A stretch of DNA of 64,000 bases from Planctellipticum variicoloris. Its GTDB lineage: Bacteria > Planctomycetota > Planctomycetia > Planctomycetales > Planctomycetaceae. A program made the position numbers and the translations under genes. Numbering within the stretch: the first letter of the stretch is position 1; each line of letters begins with the position of its first letter. The notes below the pieces were generated by a model. The model was not told the origin of the DNA. It ran no database searches and worked only from the letters and a program-made list of their open reading frames with translations. The stretch spans positions 310,001-374,000 of the forward strand of contig NZ_CP130886.1 of NCBI RefSeq assembly GCF_030622045.1, given 5' to 3'. This document shows, one piece after another, positions 35,673-44,592 of this stretch.

Positions 35673-36299
35673 TTACGTGTCGCTCGACAGCTCATCGAGG
35701 TCTGGAGGCAGTTCCATCTCCTCGATGACGGTTCTCAAACGAGCCGAAAGTTCTGGAGGAACGCGATTGACCCAAGTTGCGTCAATCAATTTCGCGGACA
35801 GCAGGTCTTCCAGATGCACCTGATCTTTCTTGCGAAAGGATGTCAGCTTCATCCGGACGAGCGCTTCCAGAGATAGAAATCGATACTCATCACCTTCGAC
35901 GGCGTCGCTCAGCTCCGGAGCTGGAAGTAGATAGTCCTTACGAACGAGTTCACCGGCCTTAACGACGTGAACCCCCTCTTCGAAACCGCCATTCGGGCCG
36001 TCGAGAAAGAAATCGATCCCCGCCGCATGTCGATAGCGAAATCCGGCAGCGGTCATGGCCTCTGCGGCAGCCGGCAGATCTTCGCGGCGGAGCAGAATGT
36101 CGACATCGACTGTGTTGCGAACGGCGCGTGGATTCACTTGTGCGACCCAGGCGGCCACGGCATTCCCGCCGATCACGCAATACGGAATGCCGGCGCCTTC
36201 CAGTGCCGAAGCCGTTCGCAGCAATCGTTCTCGCACGAGCTCCACGGCGCGGACCATTCGATCGAGGACTTCGTACCCCATTCCAACGACTTCTGACAT
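35673..36299 (-). CDS. Nucleotidyltransferase-fold protein
   Basis: ATG 36299 gives 208 residues and avoids overlap with the upstream gene at 36316. The fold is recognised from 'AGIPYCVIGGNAVAAW' followed by 'NTVDVDILLRRED', the GG...D-x-D pattern of polymerase-beta-like nucleotidyltransferases of the AbiEii/MNT sort. The middle ('FRYRHAAGIDFFLDGPNGG') and the acidic end ('FRKKDQVHLEDLLSAKLID') fit that group, some of whose members are toxins or antitoxins. It sits between two genes that are normally adjacent. No antitoxin partner is seen. Activity is inferred only from the fold. Confidence 0.85.
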   Translation of the reverse strand: MSEVVGMGYEVLDRMVRAVELVRERLLRTASALEGAGIPYCVIGGNAVAAWVAQVNPRAVRNTVDVDILLRREDLPAAAEAMTAAGFRYRHAAGIDFFLDGPNGGFEEGVHVVKAGELVRKDYLLPAPELSDAVEGDEYRFLSLEALVRMKLTSFRKKDQVHLEDLLSAKLIDATWVNRVPPELSARLRTVIEEMELPPDLDELSSDT

Positions 36300-36315
36300 C
36301 GGTAACGCTCGCTTC

Positions 36316-39300
36316 CTACTCCTTCGTAATCGTCTCATCCAGATTCAGAATCAGATTGGCGACCATCGTCCAGGCCGCGAAATCCACGATCTCTGCCGTC
36401 GACTGCTTCGGAGCGTCGCCGTAGCTGGCGAGTTGCTCGGCAGCCTGGGGATCGGCGGTGAAGCTGGTCCGCTGACGTTCGAGGACTCGCTCGACGACTT
36501 CCAGCTCCCGGGGCGTCGGCTTGCGCGAGACTGCCAGGCGGAAGGCGAGGTCGATCCGTTCGGCGGGGGTCGCACCTCCTTCGGCGATCAGTCGTCCGGC
36601 GAATTTGCGGGCGGCGTCGACTGACTGGCGCTCGTTCATCAAAGCCAGCGCCTGCAGCGGCGTATTGGTCCGCGGACGGCGGACCGTGCAGTTTTCGCGG
36701 CTGGGGGCGTCGAAGGTCAGCATGGTCGGCGGCGGGCTGGTCCGTTTCCAGAACGTGTAGAGGCTGCGGCGATAGATCTTTTCGCCCTCGTCGGCTTTGA
36801 AGTCGCGCGTATTGCTGCCGACGAACGCGACCGCTTCCCAGATCCCTTCGGGCTGGGGCGGCTTGACGCTTTTGCCCCCTTCGCGTTCGACGAGCAGGCC
36901 GCTGATGGCCAGCAGGGAATCCCGGATGACTTCGGCGTCCAGCCGGAATCGCGGGCCATGCGCCAGCAGGCGGTTGTCGGGATCTTTCGCCAGGACGTCC
37001 GGCGTCACTCGCGACGCCTGGCGATACGTGCCGGACATCACCATCCGCTTGTGCATCTTTTTGACGTCCCAGCCGGTGGCGACGAACTCCGTCGCCAGCC
37101 AGTCGAGCAGTTCGGGATGGCTGGGCCATTCTCCCTGAGAACCGAAGTCTTCGGCCGTCTTCACGATCCCGGTGCCGAAAAACTGCTGCCAGTAGCGGTT
37201 GACCGTGACTCGGGCGGTGAGCGGATGGGCAGGCGAAACCAGCCACTGGGCGAGCCCCAGCCGGTTCGAGGGGGCTCCTTCGGGGAGCGGCGGGAAGACG
37301 GCCGGCACGCCGCGCTCGACAGGGTCTCCCTTCTTGTCGTACGCGCCGCGGATGAGGACGAACGCCTGCCGGGGTTGAGGCAGGTCTTCGCTGATCATCG
37401 TGGCGGGGATCAGGTTGTCGAGATCGGTCCGGGACTTCTTGAGATCGGCGATCTGCTTGTTGAGCGGGTCGAACGTCGGCCGCGAGCCCGAGTAGACGTA
37501 TTGCAGGAAGTAGTTGAGGATCTCGGCCTTTTGCGAATCGTTTCGCTTGTCCCCTTCGAGCTTGATCAGTTCGACGATGTTTCCGGGGACGCCATTGGCG
37601 TTCTTGCGGACCGACTCTTCCCAGACGAGCAGCGAGTCGAACTTCGACAGGCCCTGAGCCGTGGTCGTCAGCAGTCCGGCCCGATCCCAGTGGACGGTGC
37701 CGCCCTGCTGCGTGAAGGCCCAGCCGTTGAGCGACTTTCCGGCCGGCAGTCCGACCAGCTCGGCGTCGACTTCCAGCCGAACCCACTGCCCTGTTGGAGG
37801 AAGCGGGCCGCCATGCCGGCGGGCGGGCGTGTTGGACTGTCCCCACGGGATGACGTCTTCGCCCCAGTACATGCGGTGTTCCCACTGGCCGTCGTGGAAC
37901 TGGAGCATGATCGACTTGGGCGGATTCTGCGGATCGAGATAGACCCAGGCGAACAGCCGGTCCCCCTGGCCGATCTTCAACTCGGGCTTCGCTCCGTTGA
38001 AGAAGTGCTGGATCAGGCCGTCTCCGGTCCGAGTATGGGACCGGTGACCGCTGTAGACCGGTCCCTGATCTTTGGTGACCCAGCGCCATTCGTGCCCGCT
38101 CTGCTGCGGATTGGCCCCGGAGGGAAGTTCGTCGTCGATCCAGACAAACTCCTGTCGGACGGCGGTCAGCGCGTCGGCGGGCCGGTCTTCCAGGCTGGGA
38201 TCGCTGTACTTGATCGCCGTCAGAGCCTGCCCGATCTGCTGCTGGGTCTCATTGATCTGTCGGTCGTAATCCTGCAGTTGTTTCGTCTGCTCGGCGGTGG
38301 GGAGCTTCATTGTCGGGGGCGGCAGCAGGGCGTTCCCGTCCATCGCCTGGTCGGAGAGACTGTAGAAAAAGGAGTACAGCGAATAGAACTCCTTTTGCGA
38401 AATCGGATCGAATTTGTGGCTGTGGCAGACGGTGCAGTTGAGCGTCAGGCCCATGAAGATCGTGCCGATGGCTTCGGTCCGGTCGACGGCGTACCGGACA
38501 AGGACCTCGTCGTTGATCGAGCCCCCTTCGCTGGTCGTTACGTTGCAACGGTTAAATCCACTGGCGACCTTCTGTGCGACGGTGGGACTGGGGAGCAGGT
38601 CGCCGGCGAGCTGCTCGATCGTAAAGCGATCGAACGGCATGTTGCTGTTGAGAGCGTCGATGACCCACTCGCGATAGGGCCAGAGCGAACGCTCGTTGTC
38701 GAGGTGCAGCCCGTGGGTGTCGCCGTAGCGGGCGGCGTCGAGCCAGTAGCGGGCCATGTGCTCGCCGTACCGGGGGGACTGCAGCAGCCGGTCGACCAGG
38801 TGCTCATAGGCGTTGGGGGAGGTGTCCGCGAGGAAGGCGTCGACTTCGGCGGGAGTCGGCGGCAGGCCGATCAGGTCGAACGTCAGCCGGCGAATCAGCG
38901 TGACGCGGTCCGCTTCCGGGGAGGGCTCCAGTCCCGCCTGTTCCAGCCGCGCAAGGGCGAAACGATCGATGGGATTGCGAACCGCCGCTGCATGCTGGAC
39001 GGCGGGCGGTTCGGGGCTGCTCGGGGCGATGAAGGCCCAGTGCCCCTGGTATTCCGCCCCCGAAGCGACCCAGCGCTTCAGCAGGTCGATCTGTTCCGCG
39101 GTCAGCGATTTGCCGCTCGCTTCCGGCGGCATTTTCAGATTCGCATCTGACGAGACAATGCGGGCGATCAGCTCGCTGGCTTCGAGCTTGCCGGCGACGA
39201 TCGCCGTCTTGCCCGATTCGACGGCCGCCGTCGCGGCGTCGCGAACGTCCAGACGCAGCCCCCCTTCCCGATGCTTCGGATCGGGGCCGTGACACTGGTA

Positions 39301-39423
39301 GCAGTTGTTCGAGAGAATCGGACGGATGTCGCGATTGTAGCTGATCGGCCGATCCTCGGCGGCGAGCAGGCCGGCGAACGGGCTGCCGCTCAGCAGAACG
39401 AAGGCGCCTATCCAACGAGCCAT
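36316..39423 (-). CDS. Planctomycete cytochrome c / DUF1549 / DUF1553 protein
   Basis: ATG 39423 gives 1035 residues with a signal peptide ('MARWIGAFVLLSGSPFAGLL'); 39462 is an alternative. A planctomycete-type cytochrome c domain has CYQCH (Cys41, Cys44, His45). DUF1549 follows (about 145-345) and includes a second heme-like CTVCH (Cys330, Cys333, His334). A jelly-roll or concanavalin-like insert spans about 440-590, then DUF1553 ends the protein (about 700-950, with 'TARVTVNRYWQQFFGTGIVK' and 'NTPLQALALMNERQSVDAAR'). These exported proteins are the signature family of planctomycetes and are thought to act on polysaccharides or redox partners; the reaction is unproved. The DUF1501 partner is two genes downstream. 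Confidence 0.95.
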   Translation of the reverse strand: MARWIGAFVLLSGSPFAGLLAAEDRPISYNRDIRPILSNNCYQCHGPDPKHREGGLRLDVRDAATAAVESGKTAIVAGKLEASELIARIVSSDANLKMPPEASGKSLTAEQIDLLKRWVASGAEYQGHWAFIAPSSPEPPAVQHAAAVRNPIDRFALARLEQAGLEPSPEADRVTLIRRLTFDLIGLPPTPAEVDAFLADTSPNAYEHLVDRLLQSPRYGEHMARYWLDAARYGDTHGLHLDNERSLWPYREWVIDALNSNMPFDRFTIEQLAGDLLPSPTVAQKVASGFNRCNVTTSEGGSINDEVLVRYAVDRTEAIGTIFMGLTLNCTVCHSHKFDPISQKEFYSLYSFFYSLSDQAMDGNALLPPPTMKLPTAEQTKQLQDYDRQINETQQQIGQALTAIKYSDPSLEDRPADALTAVRQEFVWIDDELPSGANPQQSGHEWRWVTKDQGPVYSGHRSHTRTGDGLIQHFFNGAKPELKIGQGDRLFAWVYLDPQNPPKSIMLQFHDGQWEHRMYWGEDVIPWGQSNTPARRHGGPLPPTGQWVRLEVDAELVGLPAGKSLNGWAFTQQGGTVHWDRAGLLTTTAQGLSKFDSLLVWEESVRKNANGVPGNIVELIKLEGDKRNDSQKAEILNYFLQYVYSGSRPTFDPLNKQIADLKKSRTDLDNLIPATMISEDLPQPRQAFVLIRGAYDKKGDPVERGVPAVFPPLPEGAPSNRLGLAQWLVSPAHPLTARVTVNRYWQQFFGTGIVKTAEDFGSQGEWPSHPELLDWLATEFVATGWDVKKMHKRMVMSGTYRQASRVTPDVLAKDPDNRLLAHGPRFRLDAEVIRDSLLAISGLLVEREGGKSVKPPQPEGIWEAVAFVGSNTRDFKADEGEKIYRRSLYTFWKRTSPPPTMLTFDAPSRENCTVRRPRTNTPLQALALMNERQSVDAARKFAGRLIAEGGATPAERIDLAFRLAVSRKPTPRELEVVERVLERQRTSFTADPQAAEQLASYGDAPKQSTAEIVDFAAWTMVANLILNLDETITKE

Positions 39424-39709
39424 CGGCAGAATCCTCGGGGCAGAACTGTGCGGGAACGTCATGGGGGGAGGAACAGCAGGCGGGGCGACCCGGCGGCTCG
39501 ATGAATTTCGGCATCGAGCGCCGCATTCATCAGTATAGGCTGATTCGATGACGGAAGTCCACGCGATTCGTCCGGCGGACGGTCGATGTCCGTTGTCGAC
39601 CGGTCTTGCGAAAACGCTCCGGCCCTTGCGTGTCCGCGTCCGCAGAAACAAGATACCAGCAGCGACCCCCCATTCATTTCACAGCCTGATCGCTTCGAGG
39701 GAGAATCTG

Positions 39710-40903
39710 ATGCCGATGCGGACACTGGCCGGCTGGTGCCTGGCAATGATTCTATGCGCTGCCGGTTGCACCGGTACGAAGCCCGACGAGGCCGCCGGAC
39801 CGGGAGCCCCCGCCGGACCGGCGCCCGGTTCACCCGAAGCGGCTGCACAGAAAGAAGCGCCGATGCTGACCGTTCAGAAGGAACCATTCGGGACGACGCC
39901 CGACGGGGAGGAGATTACTCAGTACACGCTGCAGAACGGCACCGGCATGCAGGTGTCGCTGATCGACTTCGGAGCGACCGTCGTCAACGTCGACGTGCCC
40001 GACCGCGACGGCAAGCTGGCAAACGTCAATCTGCGTCATCCGGACCTGGAAGCCTATCTGGTCAACGCGCCGTATTTCGGCGGCATCTGCGGGCGCTACG
40101 CAAACCGGATCGCCAACGGCAAGTTCTCGCTCGACGGCACGGAGTACACGCTGGCGACCAATAACAGCGGGCACCATCTGCACGGCGGGCTGATCGGCTT
40201 CAACCGGAAAGTCTGGAAGTCCGAACCCGAACAGACCGCCGATTCCGCGTCCGTTCGCTTCACGTATACGAGTCCGGACGGAGAAGAAGGCTACCCCGGC
40301 GCCTTGAAGATGGTCGTCGTCTACAGCCTCAATCCCCAGAATGAACTGTCGATCGACTACACCGCCACGACCGACAAGCCGACTGTCCTGAACCTGACCA
40401 ACCACTGCTACTGGAACCTGGCGGGCGAGGGAACGATTCTCGATCACGATCTGACGCTGATCTGCGACAAATATCTGCCAGTCGACGAAGGGGCGATTCC
40501 GACCGGCGAACTCGCTCCAGTGGCAGGGACCGTGATGGACTTCACCACACCTCACAAGATCGGCGAGCGGATCGGCGAAACCGTCAACGGGGGCGGCGGC
40601 TACGACCACTGCTACATCATCAACGGCGCCGCGGGAACGCTGCGGCCGGCGGCAAAAATCGTCGAGCCGAAGTCCGGCCGCGTGCTGGAGATCTCGACGA
40701 CGGAGCCCGCCATTCAGCTCTACACCGGCAACTTCCTGGACGGGACGCCCGCGACCGCCATGGCCCCGAAGAATGGTGCGTTCTGCCTGGAAGCTCAGCA
40801 CTATCCGGATTCGCCGAATCATCCCGACTTCCCCACGACCCGGTTAAACCCCGGCGAAACCTACCGTCAGACGACCGTTCACAAATTCTCGGTCCAGAAG
40901 TAG
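39710..40903 (+). CDS. galM: Lipoprotein aldose 1-epimerase (mutarotase)
   Basis: ATG 39710 follows GAGGGAG. The 397-residue product has a lipoprotein signal with LCAAGC and a 30-residue Pro/Gly/Ala linker. The mutarotase domain runs from about 50 to the end. Conserved family elements are 'CGRYANRIANGKFSLDG', the catalytic histidine region 'NNSGHHLHGG', a second histidine in 'NLTNHCYWNLAGEG', and Glu in 'FCLEAQHYPDSPNHPDFP'. It interconverts alpha and beta anomers of aldoses, here probably outside the cytoplasm on sugars released from polysaccharides. Confidence 0.95.
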   Translation: MPMRTLAGWCLAMILCAAGCTGTKPDEAAGPGAPAGPAPGSPEAAAQKEAPMLTVQKEPFGTTPDGEEITQYTLQNGTGMQVSLIDFGATVVNVDVPDRDGKLANVNLRHPDLEAYLVNAPYFGGICGRYANRIANGKFSLDGTEYTLATNNSGHHLHGGLIGFNRKVWKSEPEQTADSASVRFTYTSPDGEEGYPGALKMVVVYSLNPQNELSIDYTATTDKPTVLNLTNHCYWNLAGEGTILDHDLTLICDKYLPVDEGAIPTGELAPVAGTVMDFTTPHKIGERIGETVNGGGGYDHCYIINGAAGTLRPAAKIVEPKSGRVLEISTTEPAIQLYTGNFLDGTPATAMAPKNGAFCLEAQHYPDSPNHPDFPTTRLNPGETYRQTTVHKFSVQK

Positions 40904-40907
40904 CCGT

Positions 40908-40938
40908 CCCGCTCCGCCTGCTGAGAGCGGGGTTTCCC
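40908..40938 (+). terminator. Possible terminator
   Basis: A 7-bp GC stem (40908-40914 with 40925-40931) is followed by a broken T-rich tract. It lies 5 bp after the galM stop codon. Confidence 0.45.
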
Positions 40939-41039
40939 TCTTTGCGCCATCGTTCAGGAGTGCAATACTGAACCGATGGGCCGCCAAACTTCCGCCCGGC
41001 AGATCGCCGGACGGGCCGGTCTCTCTGCAGGATCATCCG

Positions 41040-41459
41040 ATGCCGCAAGCGAAGGGTCAGTTCCCTCCCGGTCCAGGTCGCCCCGGCCAGCCCGGTAGCG
41101 CCGCCCGTCCCGGTCCGCCGCCGGGACCACAGGGGCGGCCTGCCGCCGGCCCGAACGAACTTCCCCCGGGACAACTGCTCGTCGACGATTCGGCCGTCGC
41201 GGAGGGTTACGCCAACTTCTGCCGGGTGCTCAGCACCGCGGAAGAACTGATCCTGGACCTGGGGCTGAATCCCAATCCGCCGAACGGGAACGGAATGGTG
41301 GTCAAGGTCTCGCAGCGGGTCATCATGAATCACTTCACCGCCAAGCGGCTGTTGACGACGCTGGCGATGGCGGTTCAGCAGCACGAACAGGCCTTCGGGC
41401 CGCTCGAATTGAATGTCGGCAAACGACTCCGATCGCCCGGCGGAGGAGAACGGGCCTGA
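41040..41459 (+). CDS. DUF3467-like protein
   Basis: This is a 139-residue cytoplasmic protein. Residues 1-45 are Pro/Gly-rich and disordered. The rest ('AVAEGYANFCRVLSTAEELI', 'LDLGLNPNPP', 'VVKVSQRVIMNHFTAKRLL') matches the DUF3467 family, small proteins with unknown role. There is no signal peptide. A 20-bp gap to the next gene, whose start has its own GGAGG, suggests co-transcription. Confidence 0.85.
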   Translation: MPQAKGQFPPGPGRPGQPGSAARPGPPPGPQGRPAAGPNELPPGQLLVDDSAVAEGYANFCRVLSTAEELILDLGLNPNPPNGNGMVVKVSQRVIMNHFTAKRLLTTLAMAVQQHEQAFGPLELNVGKRLRSPGGGERA

Positions 41460-41479
41460 TTCCCCCGCTGGAGGCTCTT

Positions 41480-44002
41480 GTGGCAGTGTTTCGCGCAGGG
41501 TCGATCGTGATCGGCGCGTGTTGCGTGCTCTTCGGAGTCGGCGCTGCACAGGGGGGGGATGATCCTGAGCTACGAGTGTTCTTCGAGCAATTGCGCGGAC
41601 GAGGGCTGTTCAGCGTCGCTGAAGGCTATGCCCTGCACCGGCTCGCCGATCCGCAGTTGAACGCCGAGATCCGGTCGGACGTGGTCATCGAACTCGCCCG
41701 GACATTGGCCGACCACGCTTTTCTGGCGGCCGGAGACGAACAGGCGGACCTGTTTGCCCGCGCCGAGCAGTTGCTGGTTGACGAGCTCGGCCGATCGCCT
41801 CCGCCTGAACGCCCCGCGCTGCTCGAAGGCCAGCGAACGGTCGTGCTTGGGCTGCGCGCCGAATCTCGCTGCTGGCCGGCTCGCACCTTCGCGGACGAAG
41901 CGTCGCTCCTTCAGCAGGCCCTCGACACGCTCAAGCCCGCGATCGACGAGCTGAAGCACCAGGAAGCACGCGTCGCCGCCTGGAACACCGCCGCGAGTCG
42001 CCCGACGCGCATGACCCCGGCCGAAGTCCGCGGCTGGCTGGCGGAGATCCGCTGGTGGCTGGCCAGGCTGCTCCTCTGGCGCGCCGAGCTGACCACGGGG
42101 CAGAACCGAAGTTCGGATATCCTCGACGCCGAGGCGGCGGCGCGCCGAGTCGCCGGCGATGACGACGACCTATCCGTCACGGCCCGAGTGATGCTGGCGA
42201 GTTGTCAACGCCTCCGCGGAGATCCGGCTCGTGCGGCGGAGATGCTCAAAGCTCTCGAAACCGCCGATCCGCCGCCGTCCGCCGTCGCGGCCGATGCCAT
42301 TGCGGTCGAACGAGTCCGCCTGGCGCTCGATCAGCAGCGGCCCGATGACGCCGTCCAGGCGGCGGTGTCCTATCGCAGTCGGACGCAGCGCTGGCCGGGC
42401 GAACTGGCCTGGTGGCAGCTTGCCGGCCTCATTCAGCTTCGCAACATCGCCGCCGAGCGGCAGGGGGCCGATCTCGCACAGGAGTTTCAATCGGCCGGCG
42501 AACAACTCGTCGCGCGGGCCGACCAGCAACTGGGGGGCGTCTGGGGTCAGCGCTGTCGGCAGTTGTGGGAGCTGGCCGAAAACGCCCGAAAGAACGGCCC
42601 CGAACTGGATCGCCTGCTCCGCGCCGGCCGCTCGGCCCGGACGGCGCAGCGCTGGACCGAAGCGGAAACCGCCTACCGGGCCGCCTTGCGACTGGCACGC
42701 GATCGGGCGAATGATGATGCCAGGATGGAAGCCGGCTGGGGTCTGGCGTCGGTCTTTCTGCAACAGTCCCGCTGGGATGACGCCTCCGCCGAATTCGCGA
42801 CGCTCGCCCGCGAGCTGAAAGAGCATCCGCAAGCCTCTTCCGCCAGCCTGATGTCGGCCTACGCGCTCGCGCGACGGTTCGATCGGTCTCCAACGCCCGA
42901 GCATCGGGCGGCGCTCTTCGCCGATCTCGACCGACATCTCGCCGCCTGGCCGTCGGACAGCACGACGGGAGAAGGCTGGCTGATGCGGGCTCGACTGCTG
43001 GAACGCGAGGGGCGATTCGCGGACGCGGCCCGCAGTTTTCTGAAAGTCCCCGTCGATCACCCGCAGCATGAGGACTGCATCGCGCTCGCGGCCCGCTGCT
43101 TTCTGCAGGCCGTCGCCGGGAATCCAGCGGAAGCGGGTGTGACTGCCGAAGTCGCGCTGTCCGAACTCGCGGAGCCGCTGGCGGCGCTGAAATCGGATGG
43201 CCCCGGCTGGACGGTCTCGCAGGCGGAATTTGCGATTCAGGCGGCCCGGCTCTGGCTGGCCGTCGAGCCGCCCCGCTACGCCCGGGCCGCTGCACTCCTG
43301 GCGACATTTCAAGAAGCCCGGCCGGTCGCCGATCTGACCGCCGTGCAGCGCAGCCGCTGGGATCTCCTCAAGGCCGAAGCCGTTCCGGTGCAGATCGTCG
43401 CCCTGGCGGGCGAAGGACGCGGCAGCGCCGCCGAGGCTCTGGCGACGCAGTGGGATTCCGCTCCGCCCGACAAATTGCTGACGCTGATGAAGACGCTGGT
43501 CGAAGTCCGGCAGTCAGTCCGCGCCGAACTGCAGCCCCGCCTGACAAGCCTGCTGCTGAAAACCATCGAGCGGGTTGCCGATGCACGGAAGACGGTTCCC
43601 CCGGAGCGAAGGCGGGAGTGGGATCTGGCGCTGGTGGACGCCCATCTGGCGTCGGGACAGTTTCACCGGGCGTCGCGCGTGCTGGAAGATCTGGTTCGAG
43701 CCAATCCGCAGGATCTCGAACTGGCCCGGCTCGCGGTCAAGCTGCTGGCCGATGTCAAGACGCCGGAAGCCGACGCGGTGCGCGAGCTCACCTGGTCGCG
43801 ACAGGAGGCGACGTCGAAGCCGGGCTCTTCCGACTGGATCGCCGCACGTCTGGGTCGCATCGAAGCGATGCTCGATTCCGGCCAGACCCCGGAAGCGGGG
43901 AAACTGTTCAAAGTCACCGCCCTGCTCTACCGGCGGCAGAGCCCGCCGGAGCTGCAGCAGAAGTTCGATGCGCTGGAGGGGCGGCTGAAGGCAGAGCCGT
44001 GA
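41480..44002 (+). CDS. Large exported helical-repeat protein
   Basis: The GTG 41480 start follows GGAGG and gives 840 residues with a signal peptide ending near residue 23. The rest is a continuous alpha-helical solenoid with TPR-like pairs such as 'RTAQRWTEAETAYRAALRLA' and 'MLDSGQTPEAGKLFKVTALL'. No cysteine motif or catalytic site is visible. Such proteins act as periplasmic interaction scaffolds. The family is not recognised beyond TPR resemblance. It is the largest exported non-enzymatic protein in the window. Confidence 0.85.
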   Translation: MAVFRAGSIVIGACCVLFGVGAAQGGDDPELRVFFEQLRGRGLFSVAEGYALHRLADPQLNAEIRSDVVIELARTLADHAFLAAGDEQADLFARAEQLLVDELGRSPPPERPALLEGQRTVVLGLRAESRCWPARTFADEASLLQQALDTLKPAIDELKHQEARVAAWNTAASRPTRMTPAEVRGWLAEIRWWLARLLLWRAELTTGQNRSSDILDAEAAARRVAGDDDDLSVTARVMLASCQRLRGDPARAAEMLKALETADPPPSAVAADAIAVERVRLALDQQRPDDAVQAAVSYRSRTQRWPGELAWWQLAGLIQLRNIAAERQGADLAQEFQSAGEQLVARADQQLGGVWGQRCRQLWELAENARKNGPELDRLLRAGRSARTAQRWTEAETAYRAALRLARDRANDDARMEAGWGLASVFLQQSRWDDASAEFATLARELKEHPQASSASLMSAYALARRFDRSPTPEHRAALFADLDRHLAAWPSDSTTGEGWLMRARLLEREGRFADAARSFLKVPVDHPQHEDCIALAARCFLQAVAGNPAEAGVTAEVALSELAEPLAALKSDGPGWTVSQAEFAIQAARLWLAVEPPRYARAAALLATFQEARPVADLTAVQRSRWDLLKAEAVPVQIVALAGEGRGSAAEALATQWDSAPPDKLLTLMKTLVEVRQSVRAELQPRLTSLLLKTIERVADARKTVPPERRREWDLALVDAHLASGQFHRASRVLEDLVRANPQDLELARLAVKLLADVKTPEADAVRELTWSRQEATSKPGSSDWIAARLGRIEAMLDSGQTPEAGKLFKVTALLYRRQSPPELQQKFDALEGRLKAEP

Positions 44003-44158
44003 GTCCATACGACTCTCCCGGCGTTGGGGATGGTGTGCGAGTGTGAGAAATCTGACCCCGTGTCAGCCGCACTGAATCACCGAAATCGATTCTAAAACAG
44101 CGAGTCATTGTCTTGTTCCCTCTCGAGCATTCGAACGCGGGCGAGGGATAGGGATTGG

Positions 44159-44410
44159 GTGTCTTTTCTTCCCGTCTACTGGGATCCGTTGGATATCGAC
44201 GTCCTGAAGTTTTTGCGGGAACTGCGCGTCTCTTCCGGCAAGTCGGCGAAAGAAGTCGCCGACGCCATGCCCATGAACAGCGGCAACTACTCGCGGCTGG
44301 AGCGAGGCCAGGGGAATCCTACGGTGGAAACGCTGGAGCGCCTGGCGAATGCGATCAACGCCGAACTGATTGTTTCCGTTCGGCCGCGAGCGACGTCGGG
44401 CGCGAAGTAG
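44159..44410 (+). CDS. Small XRE-family regulator
   Basis: The GTG 44159 start has GAGGGA 8-13 bp upstream and gives 83 residues. The helix-turn-helix is 'GKSAKEVADAMPMNSGNYSR' followed by 'LERGQGNPTVETLERLANAI', a classic Cro/C1-type domain covering nearly the whole protein. No toxin or partner gene is adjacent: it is 156 bp downstream of the large repeat protein and 182 bp upstream of a DUF1501 gene. It probably represses its own or a neighbouring promoter. Confidence 0.88.
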   Translation: MSFLPVYWDPLDIDVLKFLRELRVSSGKSAKEVADAMPMNSGNYSRLERGQGNPTVETLERLANAINAELIVSVRPRATSGAK

Positions 44411-44494
44411 TTCTGGCATCGGCGACGGTGATCCGCGATGACGGCCGGGCACGGCGGCCGTGGGACCGTCGGCGGACGAGGACGTCCACCGTAC

Positions 44495-44518
44495 GGGGGC
44501 CGGGCGCGCCCGGCCCCC
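44495..44518. repeat. Perfect 24-bp GC palindrome
   Basis: Each half is 12 bases and perfectly self-complementary with no loop. It lies between the XRE gene and the DUF1501 gene, within a GC-rich stretch. There is no T run, so a REP-like element is more likely than a terminator. Confidence 0.7.
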
Positions 44519-44592
44519 GACTCCCTCTGGACTCCACGCCATTCATCAGGCACAATTGATCCGTTCCATCCCAGCCCCGGACCGGAGGCGGC

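Noticed and set aside
36958-39150. Long plus-strand open frame of 730 codons
   Set aside because: It is antisense to the DUF1549/DUF1553 cytochrome gene and shows no domain.
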